This document shows positions 46,001 through 58,000 of a DNA stretch of 64,000 nucleotides, one piece after another; position 1 is the first letter of the stretch; each line of letters opens with the position of its first letter. Under the pieces are notes generated by a model that saw only the letters and a list, made by a program, of their open reading frames with translations, was not told where the DNA came from and searched no databases. The stretch comes from Paraescarpia echinospica. Taxonomy: Eukaryota; Annelida; Polychaeta; Sabellida; Siboglinidae. The translations under genes were made by a program, and so were the position numbers. The stretch covers positions 68,646,183-68,710,182 of the forward strand of contig CM034538.1 in NCBI GenBank assembly GCA_020002185.1, in the 5' to 3' direction.

Positions 46001-49000
46001 TACATGTTTGATATTGTTTTGTAGATTAAAGATAATTTTTTAAAGCTACAGTGTTAAAGTTGTAATTTACATAAATTGTAATAGAACATACATGACATTT
46101 GAACCATTTCACTGTCTGACGCTTCAGTACAACATGCCAGTTATTCGGCATTGACGATGTCTGCTATTCAAATCGTTTTTACTCATAATATTATCCACTA
46201 TGTGGAGCCACTTGTTGTGTATGGTTGTTAAAGCGAATAAATTAGCTATTCAGTGGTCATCGTTTATTATCGCTCAATAATAGTTTACAGAGATTTTTGC
46301 GGTTTTTAATGATGGATTATCAAAATCTGCATTGGCCACAATGGCGGGCAGCATTACTTCAATTAGCGATTTATCACCGTATGTTTTGGATTATTTGATA
46401 GTTTTAGTGAAGAATCTTTGTCGGATGTTGACGATGACACAATAACGATGTCGGCGAACTTAGTATACAGCTGTGTTCAGCAACTACAAAAATGTTGAAA
46501 TCTTGGTGGCCATCTTGGATTGCTGGTTACTATGACGACGGAATATAAAATTATATGCCTGATTTTACTCGCTGATTATCATACTTTCTGAAATATATTT
46601 AACATTCTTATTCATAAAATGCATTTTTGTTGCTCAAATCGTGACTTGAAGTGAGGTAGACCATTGTCTTGCATATTCACTGGGAATGCAGTATTCAGTG
46701 GTCACAGCTGGTCAGGGCTGTAGTACTGAAATGGTCAAGTATATAACGATCTTGGATTTAGGTTAGCACAAAATGAAAAGTGAAAGTTGAAAATGCTAAA
46801 AATTCTTGTTTATGTTCAAGTGACAGATAAATAGGTGTGCTCCAGTAATTCCTGAGACAAAATGATTTTCACTGACATTCTCCAGTTGAACTTTGCATAC
46901 AGTAGAAATAATCACTACTTCATGCTTGGAATGCAGGATCCGCCCCTGCTGTGTCAATACATCACAGTGGTAGACCAAAGTCCTTGAGGCCCTGTGAAAC
47001 CACCACATACATTTTATTATTCCAGCTATTTTATATAACCAGTAATTATTACAGAAATTTAAGTAATACAAATTACTGAAACTGGTTACATTTACATAGA
47101 CATGGCAGTTGGGGTGCAAGCTGACATGCGATGCCATGGTGTGCTATGTTACATAGACATGGCAGTTGGGGACCAAGCTAACATGCGATGCCATGGTGAG
47201 CTATGTTACATAGACATGGCAGTTGGGGTGCAAGCTGACATGCGATGCCATGGTGTGCTATGTTTACATAGACATGGCAGTTGGGACCAAGCTGACATGC
47301 GATGCCATGGTGTGCTATGTTTACATAGACATGGCAGATTATGGACTAAGCTGACATGCGATGCCATGGTGCGCTATGTTACATAGACATGGCAGTTGAG
47401 GACCAAGCTGACATGCGATGCCATGGTGTGCTATGTTTACATAGAAATGGCGGATTATGGACCAAGCTGACATGCGATGCCATGGTGTGCTATGTTACAT
47501 AGACATGGCAGTTGGGGACCAAGCTGACATGTGATGCCATGGTGTGCTATGTTACATAGACATGGCAGTTTGGGTCCAAGCTGACATGCGATGCCATGAT
47601 GTGCTATGTTTACATAGACATGGCAGTTGGGGTCCAAGCTGACATGCGATGCCATGGTGTGCTATGTTACATAGACATGGCAGTTGGGGACCAAGCTGAC
47701 ATGCGATGCCATGGTGTGCTATGTTTACATAGACACGGCAGATTATGGACTAAGCTGACATGCGGTGCCATGGTGTGCTATGTTACATAGACATGGCAGT
47801 TGGGGACCAAGCTGACAGGCGTTGCCAAGGTGTGCTACGTTACATAGACATGGCAGTTGGGGACCAAGCTGACATGCAATGCCATGGTGTGCTATGTTTA
47901 CATAGACATGGCAGTTGGGGACCAAGCTGACATGCGATGCCATGGTGTGCTATGTTACATAGACATGGCAGTTGGGGACCAAGCTAACATGCGATGCCAT
48001 GGTGAGCTATGTTACATAGACATGGCAGTTGGGGACCAAGCTGACATGCGATGCCATGGTGTGCTATGTTACATAGACATGGCAGTTGGGGACCAAGCTG
48101 ACATGCGATGCCCTAGTGTACGTTGCCATGGTGTGCGATGCCATGGTGACATGGTTCACCGAGATAGTGAGCTCATTAAGAAAATCCGTCATTAAACAGA
48201 ATCATTGCTTAATTAAAGGAACTCATCAGTGAGGACGCTATTTCTATGATACACTTGTGAAAGTGTCCTGATGGTGTGTCCTGATGTTGTGTTCTAATGG
48301 TGTGTCCTGATGGTGTGTCCTAATGGTGTGTCTTGGTGTTGACAGTTTCCAGAATACAAGATCACTGTTAATGACTGAAATCAATTTTAAATAGCAAAAT
48401 TGGGTTATGAGGAATATGAGCTCAAAACAATGTTAGTGAAAAGATCCTCGGACCTGATTGAATACAACAAACTGAAATGTCCTATGTTTACAGGCCTGAC
48501 CTGATTGAATACAACAAACTGAAATGTCCTATGTTTACAGGCCTGACCAGATTGAATACAACAAACTGACATGTCCTATGTTTACAGGCCTGACCAGATT
48601 GAATACAACAAACTGACATGTCCTATGTTTACAGGCCTGACCAGATTGAATACAACAAACTGACATGTCCTGTGTTTACAGGCCTGACCAGATTGAATAC
48701 AACAAACTGACATGTCCTATGTTTACAGGCCTGACCTGATTGAATACAACAAACTGACCAAGTCAAATGCGGCCTACAACCTCAACAATTCTTTCAATGT
48801 AGCAGAGGAGAAACTTGGACTAGCCTCACTGCTCGATGTACAAGGTATTAATACTAAGAAGATCTGCAGAAATTTAAGTTACCGATAAAATAACTGGAAT
48901 TGGGTCGATTAATATTCAGATATGCAGTGTGGGACTAATTGATATAATATGTGCAGTGTGCAAATTTTGCAACGTTAGGCAGACTAAAGCTGGTCTACTT

Positions 49001-52000
49001 ATAGTTTCAACCACTGGTTGCATGGATAACAGTTTTAATTTAACATTCTGTTAGCATACATAACATAGCCAAAAATATAATTATGTGTAATTATTTGCAA
49101 CAAACAAATTATTTTTGTGATTTAGAGAGCACTGTTTTGAAAGGTTGTATATCTTATCTTGTATAATGGCGCAGCCTGCCGTATGCGGGGGGGGGGCTGT
49201 GTGCATAACTGGTCTGTATATCATATCTTGTATAATGGCGCAGCCTGTCATATACTGGGGGGGGGCTGTGTGCATAACTGGTCTGTATATCTTATCTTGT
49301 ATAATGGCGCAGCCTGTCATATACGGGGGGGGGGGGCTGTGTGCATAACTGGTCTGTATATCATATCTTGTATAATGGCGCAGCCTGTCATATACGGGGG
49401 GGGGGCTGTGTGCATAACTGGTCTGTATATCTTATCTTGTATAATGGCGCAGCCTGCCATATGCGGGGGGCTGTGTGCATAACTGGTCTGTATATCTTAT
49501 CTTGTATAATGGAGCAGCCTGCCGTATGCGGGGGCTGTGTGCATAACTGGTCTGTGTATGTTGCATTTAGGTGTATACATACATATATATATTTAATTGG
49601 ACGATATTTACAATTTTTTTAACTCAATTTGAAGTTAAGCAATAATTTGTTTGATTACCTTGTCAATAACAGATGTGCACTAAGGAGCTAGCAGCTGTTA
49701 TAATGTTTACTTAAAAGGGTTTTATTTTTTAATTATTAAAATGAGACGTGAAAAGATTGAATTGTATTTTGAAATCTGCATTGAAATGAGCGAGTAGATG
49801 GATGCCATAACCATGGAGTGGCAGATGGTGTTATTTGACACATTTGTTTTCTAGATGTGAATGTGGAGTACCCAGATGAGAAGTCCATCATCACCTACGT
49901 GGTCACCTACTACCACTTCTTCTCCAAGATGAAGGCCGAGTCTGTCCAGGGCAGGCGTGTAGGCAAGGTAGGTCAAATGCAACTCTTGACATGTCAATAG
50001 AAACAGCCTCTTGTGTGCGGTTCTTAGCATGTTTCAAGAAACAGCATGTTCGGGAGGCAGGTTTGTTTAGGAAATTTAAAACTTTACATTAAAGATTATG
50101 CATTCATCAAATTCATTCCAACGAGTTAGTTTTATTCTTGTCTAGCAGTGATTGAAACACTGAGTTTGATTAATGTTTAAAAAAGCAAACCATGTAGTGA
50201 ATTTGCAAAGCCATACCATTTCGTTTGTTTACTGTAAAATGTGTTGCTTCATGCATTATTAACAAGCCGTTATGCCTTATTTATTAGCATCTACTAACAA
50301 GAACATTTAATGACCAAACTTGCCTGATATATGTGTTTCTGTGTGATTCCGTCACAGGTCATTGACAGCTGCCTGGAGAACGAGGACATGATCCACCAGT
50401 ATGAGACCTTGACCTCTGACCTACTGCAGTGGATCAATGTCATGATCGAGACCCTGAATGACCACCACTTTGCTAATTCACTGCAGGGTGTGCAGCAGCA
50501 ACTTGGTACATTCAGTACCTACAGAACTATGGAGAAGCCCCCCAAGTGAGTTGTCTAAGTAACATGAAATCTACTGGTACCTACACACAGCAGAGTCACT
50601 GTCTTCACATAAGTATTAGAAATGTTACATATTCTCTTAATGAAAATGGTTTATGGATAAAGGAAATTATTAAACAAATACAATGAACCATTGATGGTAA
50701 AAGTGTAGATACTGACTTTGTTCATGTATGTGTTAATATGTTTAGTTATAACATTGCATATCATATGCCAACTATACTGTCTCACACTGCTGTTAATTGT
50801 TATTGACTGCTCCAGTTCTGTGTATCAATCAAACTATTTGACATAGTTCCTAATAATATGCCGTATAAGAGCTGTCTTTGTCAACATCACTTGGAGATTC
50901 CTCCACTCTCATCAGTTGTACCTGTCAGTGTCTCACCCCGAATGATACTGCTGCAGGTTTGTGGAGAAGGGCAATTTGGAGGTGCAGCTGTTCACGATCC
51001 AGAACAAGATGAGGGTGAACAACCAGAAGGTGTACACCCCTGCGGAGGGGCTGCTTATCTGTGACATCAACAGTGCATGGAACAAGCTGGAGAAGGCCGA
51101 GCACGAGCGGGAACTCGCCCTCCACCAGGAGATCATGAGGTACGACTCGTTCATCTCCTCTCTCCCCCTCTAGTCCCAGGGGAGGCTAGCTTCGATATGG
51201 GGACCTACCGGGGAGTACATGCTTGTTTTTTTTCTGATGCAGAATTTGGGTAGAGCCAAGTGTTTTTCAGAGGAACACAGTCTTCAGCTTGTTACATGTT
51301 CTTTGTAGCTATATTTTGTTACCAGATTTGCGAGATATTGTTTTGAAATATCATTTCTGGGTGCTGAGAAACTAAAGCAAATAAAATAGAGTTATTGATA
51401 AACGTGTACTCCTCTACAAATAGCATGAGTTGTTGAAGCACTTTCATTGTGTCATCCCAGTAATGGATACTTCATGAATCAAATATTTGCTGACTTTCAT
51501 TTACAAAGGTAGCCTTTTTCAAAAGGCAGTAGTTTTAAAGGAAATACAGTACATTCTTCAAAAACAGTTAAAGAAACTTAGCTTGAATAGTTATGACGTA
51601 GTGAGCATGTGTTGTTGATGATCTGATGGTAACATGCTGTGCCTGTGTTGTTGGTCGTATGATGACACTGCGGTGTTCCTGTGTTCAGACAGGAGAAGTT
51701 GGAGCAGCTGGCGGTGCGCTTTGACCGCAAGGCGGGGATGCGTGAGGCGTGGCTCAGTGAGAACCAGCGCCTCGTGTCACAAGACAACTTTGGGTATGAC
51801 CTGGCCGCGGTGGAGGCAGCCACCAAGAAACATGAGGCCATTGAGGCTGACATCAGCTCGTATGAGGAGCGCGTGCAGGCCGTTGTGTCAGTCGCCTTCG
51901 AACTCGAGCAGGAGAACTACCACGACAACGACAGAATCAACTCCAGGTGGGTGGTGGAGGTTTTATTTTTCTCCCTTGGTCCTAGTGGGCTGGGTCTACA

Positions 52001-55000
52001 GTACTTGGTCTCTTCCACCCTCTCGACAATACGTTGCTATTCTCTGCAATCGCAACACGCTCTCGACTGTTCCAGGCTTCTTAACATGTCAATGCATTTG
52101 AATACAAATGCAAATGTTTCACTTTATTCAAATGCAAATGCCATTTTCTAGGAAAGCATGCAAATGTTTTGGTTACACATTTGCAAATGCATTTGAATTA
52201 ATTTATATTAATGTTTTGTTTGGAGAAACAAAGTAATGTAGACAAACACATTATTAATTTATTTAATAAATACAGTAGTACATGAATATTGTAACCACCA
52301 AGTCCCATACATAAGAGATACCTGTCCAACTACGTGAACATGTCTATAAAGAATTACTCATGCATTTGATTTGCATTTGATTGTGCATTTGACAAATCAA
52401 ATGTTTGTGGATGGCTTTCAAATGCAAATATTTAAGGTACGCATTCAGATGCAAATACATTTACAATTTCATGAAAGCATTCAAATGCTCAACATTCAAA
52501 TGCATTTGTTAACCAGCCTGGACTGTTCATCCTTGCCCTTTTGAGATCTCTCCTGACACTGTCTCTCAATCTTGATGTCTGTTTTCTTCTCTTTCCACCA
52601 CCCTCTTCTGCTTTCCACGCTATCTTTGTCAATCTTGTCGCTCATTCCTGGTGCATGTCCTGGCCATCTCAGTCACTCGGTCGAGTTAGATGAACAGATT
52701 TTTTAATGTGAGAAATGTAGACAATGTTGTCTGCCAGATAAATTGTTTAAGTTTCCCTGTAACTACTGGTGTTGTGCTGCAGGAAGGACAACGTGCTGCG
52801 TCTGTGGCAGTACCTGCTGGAGCTTTTGAAGGCCCGTCGCATGAGACTCGAGGTCTCCCTCCATCTACAGAAGGTCTTCCAGGAGATGCTCTACATCCTC
52901 GACTGGATGGACGAGATCAAGGTAACCTCATTATTCATTCATTGTACACAAAGTGATTATATAAACAGTCAGAGGCCGCAAACGGTCATCGAACAATTTC
53001 TCAAATTTATGTTGTACCTTGCAAGGTTATGTTAACTTTACAATATTTCACGTTCGTTGGTTATAACAAATGTGAACACAGTTCGTGTGATTTATACACA
53101 ACAATAAAGAAATACCTAAAATGTAACATCAGGTCATTTAGTCGTACATCAAAGAATAGAAGCAGACAAGCAGTAATAGTCACTTATCCACTTAACAGAC
53201 AAGCAGTGATAGTCACTTATCCACTTAACTGACAAGCAGTGATAGTCACTTATCCACTTAACCACCACCTGCAGTCTACATGTGTTCGTGAAGAAATATT
53301 CTAATGACATGTTAAGAATGATTTGCTGCAGACTCCAGCTGGTATCCCTAGACTACTGGGAGCCAGTTACTGTGAGCCAGTTACTGTGAGCCAGTTACTG
53401 TGAGCCAGTTACTGTGAGCCAGTTACTGTGTACTAGTGCGTGGTTGGTGACAGCCGTTTTGTTGTTGCTGCAGGTGCGTCTTCAGTCGGAGGACTATGGC
53501 AAACACCTGATGGGTGTTGAGGACCTGCTGCAGAAACACAGCCTCCTCGAGTCTGACATCAAGGTGGTCGGAGAGAGAGTGAAGGCCATAAATGGACAGG
53601 CAGAGAAGTTTGTCATTGCCGACTTCCCTGAGGCTGGAGGTGGGTGCTTCTTGGAGTTTTATAGTCAAATATAGTCGAACTTCGCTTTATGATCATCTTG
53701 ATAATACAGCCACCTCACAATTGTGGCCAGCCTAGGACAATCCCAAATTACTTTGTAACAGTAAAATATCGAAAATTAATCCCCTCTGGTAGTCAGGTCA
53801 CTTTTGCCCTCTCCTAATGTTCTTAATGGTGATGTTCCTCTAAACTGACCCCAGCTGTGAATAATATGATATTTCACAATATAGTATACTCACGACCGGA
53901 AAATTTGTCAAAAATCATGTTATTGAAATGTTTTTATATGTACATCCAGGTCATAGGGCGATTTACACCGTACAGAAGTACTTCATTCAGAACAGCTTTT
54001 CTAACAGTCTGCAGAAATTTGATGTAATATATGTTAGTAATTTAACACATATATATATCTTATGAAAGAAATTGTTTTTTATGTTAAAATGGCACAAAAC
54101 AATTGGATGCACAAATGCCCCCACCAGTATACAGCCCCCTCTAACACCCCTGTCGGTGTGTTTCAGACTACAAGCCGTGTGACCCTCAGGTGGTCAAGGA
54201 CCGCATGACCAACCTCGACGCCGCCTACGAGGAGCTGCTGCAGCTGGCCGCTGAACGCCGCAAGAACCTTGGCGAGTCGCGCAAACTGTGGCAGTTCTAC
54301 TGGGAGATGGCAGACGAGGAGCAGTGGATGAAGGAGAAGGAACAACTTATGTCCTCACCAGACCTCGGCCACGACCTCACTACAGTCCACCTCCTCCTCA
54401 GCAAACACAAGGTCTGTAACATACTACATCTCCAAATCAAGATCCGTGTAGTTGCTTGTCGTGGGTTCATGATGTGTGGGGATGTGGGTGTTTAGTAGGT
54501 GGTAGATATTTCTGAGATGCTGGTCAAGAATGTAAAGGATGCTGTTTGAAGCATGGCTTGTGTTTTGCTTTGGTGGGTTTGTTGTTGGGTCATTCTATTG
54601 CAGTCTTGTAGTGGACGACAGAAAATTTGATTCTTTCTTATAAAAAAATATAAAGAATAAAAAATACTGATGACAATGTAGACTTTTATTTCACAAGGTA
54701 GCGACACAAGCAAACTAAGTTTCCACACTACATTGAAATTGCCTGGTCAAACAAAGTACCAATTTGCATAGTGCATTTCATACTGTTGTGGGCAGACCAC
54801 ATTTCATTGTTGTGGACTAATTTTGGTTATAATAGTCTATAATTTTCAAACATCACTAAGCCTAAAAAAAATTCATTAAGATGTAATTAAAAGAACAACT
54901 TTTATCAATTTGATCAAATATGTAATGGTAATTCTTGTTGCATCTTCATGCCATTCATATTTTACAACCACTTTAAAAAAATGCATTGATGTTGAAATTT

Positions 55001-58000
55001 GGTAGGAAATAACTGTGATTGTGTTTGCTGTTAAAAGTTAAGTGATATGTTTGAGTGTTTTGTATTTAGATATTTTATATTGTGATGTCATGATACTATA
55101 CAAAATGTTGGTTTGTATGAATTAGAGTTCATGTTGAATGTATTGTAGTGTAGAATATCTGTTATTGTTACTTGATAAATGAGTTCTAATTAGTGATAAA
55201 CACCATCCACCTGTTGACAAAGTACCCATTTGACTTCATTGGCGAGGCTAAATATGACGATCTTCTGGTGGTATAGTAATTGAGGAACCATGCTTGTGTT
55301 GGTGTAAATATGCAGTGTGTCTTTTCTAGCTGATTACAGAGACCATAAGGAGAATGAGTATGACAGAAATACGACGCGCGTTGTCTAAGTTGAAGGCTGG
55401 TAACATGGTTACATAAGCGCAACTCTTCAATTGCTAGCTTAGTCATTTTTTCAGTGCAATCTGGTTTTACTTGAAACAACTTTGAAACTGGTACTTGAGA
55501 TCATAATTCATGTAATTATGATACATGTCTAACTTCCATCTTGATGTGTGCTATTACTGTGTCATGTATGTGATACAGTGCACACATATGTGGAGGGGGT
55601 GTATTCTGCTGGCTGCTTGTTGAATACTGCAATATTATTACACTACACACTGTAATAATAAGTGGCATTCAGCAAAAGAACCAAGCTTCTCTGCATCTTC
55701 ATGCTTTCGTTAAAGCTCTCTCTTGGTATCTAGTTTGTCTGTTGCAGCAGAAAATTAACTATATTGCTTCTTTTTCTTTACAACTCTTGCCTCTGTATTT
55801 GTACTGGGAATGGTAATTTGTACAGAAGATGGGACAGCTGTCTATCAGTTCTTGAACAATATTTTATTTCTTTTCAATAAATTGTGCCCGTCATTGATGG
55901 ACATTCCCAGGAGTGGTATATTCAAAACCAGTCTCATTCTTTATTTGAAGGAACTAATTAAGGGCTCATAGTTCTCGTGAAATGTCAAGTGTATTTTAAT
56001 AAATTGTGCAATGAAGAAGTTTGACTGAATAAAGAATACTGCTTTTGATAAAGATCATTTTTTATATTTTATAAATAAAAAATTTAAAAGACTAAAAAGT
56101 ATTAGTCTATTGTTACAATAAATAAAAAAGTAAATATATGAATTAAGTTTTGTGTGGGACGTTACACAAAACCACCTCTGTCAGCTTTATCAAAGGGTAT
56201 CTGGTTACCATGGCTACCGTGCAAGTTAAATATTATGTCATGTGTGACCGTCATTTTATCCATATACGCAATACACTGGATATGTTATCAATATACAATG
56301 ATTAGTTTTTTTAAAGATATAACGCAGTTAATTAAAATTTGACATTTCACAAGGAGCCTGTGTTAGTGAACAGAACTTGTAGTTTGTGTCAGCTGCCGTT
56401 TACAGTATCTAACCATAAAGTGTTTCTGACAGTCGAATGAGGATGAGATGACGACCCGCCACCAGCACATGCTGGCTGTCGGTGAGGTCGGCAAGGAGCT
56501 CATCGCCAGCGGAAACTTTGGCGCTGAGAAGATCCAACAGCGCATAGACGAGGTGAAACAACAATGGACGAACCTCGTCGAACTGGCCGAGTACAGGAAG
56601 AAACGCCTCAATGAAGCTGTTGACTATCACCAGGTCTGCATGCACGATTGGAGGGTCTAAGAATGACGAATGACGAAATATTTGCAAAGCAATTTTGTGT
56701 AGACAGTGGCCGCAGAAGTATATGTAAAATAGTGTGTGTGGAACATTGCATTGAAATGATGCTTTATGGTCCTGTATTGAATGCAGTCAGTGGTTTTTAA
56801 CAATATGGTTAGTTAAGGAAGTGTTTTGAGAACTAGAATGTCTGCTGGTTAATGTAGGACAACATCATCACCAGTTTGCTAAGAGAGCATGATCAAATGT
56901 TCAGGGTAGGATTGCAGCATTTATAGAAAATTTGTTTATTTTACAACCTGTTGAATTATGTGATGACACTTGAAATAACCATCAGTCAAGCTAGTGGACT
57001 GTTGATGTTACATTTTGTGAGACCAACATAACAAGCAGTATGTGTGTAGGTCAAGAGTAGTTGTCATGTTGATGGTGTGTTGACAGTTCTTCACTGACGC
57101 CGATGACGTTGACACGTGGATGTATGACACATGGCGCATGGTGTCAAGTGAGGATGTCGGACATGACGAGGCGAGCGTCCAGGCACTCCTCAAGAAACAC
57201 AAAGTATGTGCTTCATACACGCGACGCTAAACACTCTACTATGTAGCGTCTAGATATGCAGTTACATCACATTTTGCAACGTGCTAACAGCAATCCTTTT
57301 TAATAAATTAGTAACAAATATACAATATGGAAATATAAACATGTTCCAGTTGCAAGGATTGTAGACATGGCTGTGTTTGTAGTTAATGAATGTAATTACT
57401 TTTTAAAGAACACAGAAGCATCGCAACAGAATATTTCAAATTTATGAGATGTCATGCAGCAATAGTAACATGACTCGCGTATATACCCGTTATCAACACT
57501 GCTGTTTCTTCACTTTCATTTTGTATCAGTAAAAAATGATATATTGTGCAATCATTGCAATATATTTCAAAGTTTTTGCATTTTCACATTTTATTTCACA
57601 AGGGAGAGTTGTAGCATCCCTTCAGTAGAGTTTCCCAGCTTACAGTGTAGTGGTGAATATGAAGCGTACCAGTTTTTTATCGTCACTGTATTGTATGATC
57701 GTGTAAGATGTCACTGTATTGCCTTATGATCTTGTAGGATGTCACTGATGGTTTACACAACTACCACACAGTTATCACGGCCCTTCACGAACAGGCGCAG
57801 AACCTGGGTGAATCGGTGAGTGGAGCTCTTTCGGTTGCTTTTGTTGCAATTACACTTTTGTAGATTAAATCTGATTGTTGATGTGAACTTTTTACAGAGG
57901 AATATCAAATATCAATCTCAAAGGAAAGAAACTAATGTATATGACAAGTGCATACTTTCAGTAACACAGCATGGTGAAATTGTGTTGTTGGCATTAAAAC

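Noticed and set aside
46100..46560. Possible coding island in intron 4
   Set aside because: Slight CpG increase and a short acidic frame, but no family resemblance, no splice sites in phase with the flanking exons, and no repeat ends.
47102..48195. Repetitive frames reading as [20 protein letters not shown] units
   Set aside because: Translation of the 57-bp minisatellite; open only because 57 is divisible by 3.
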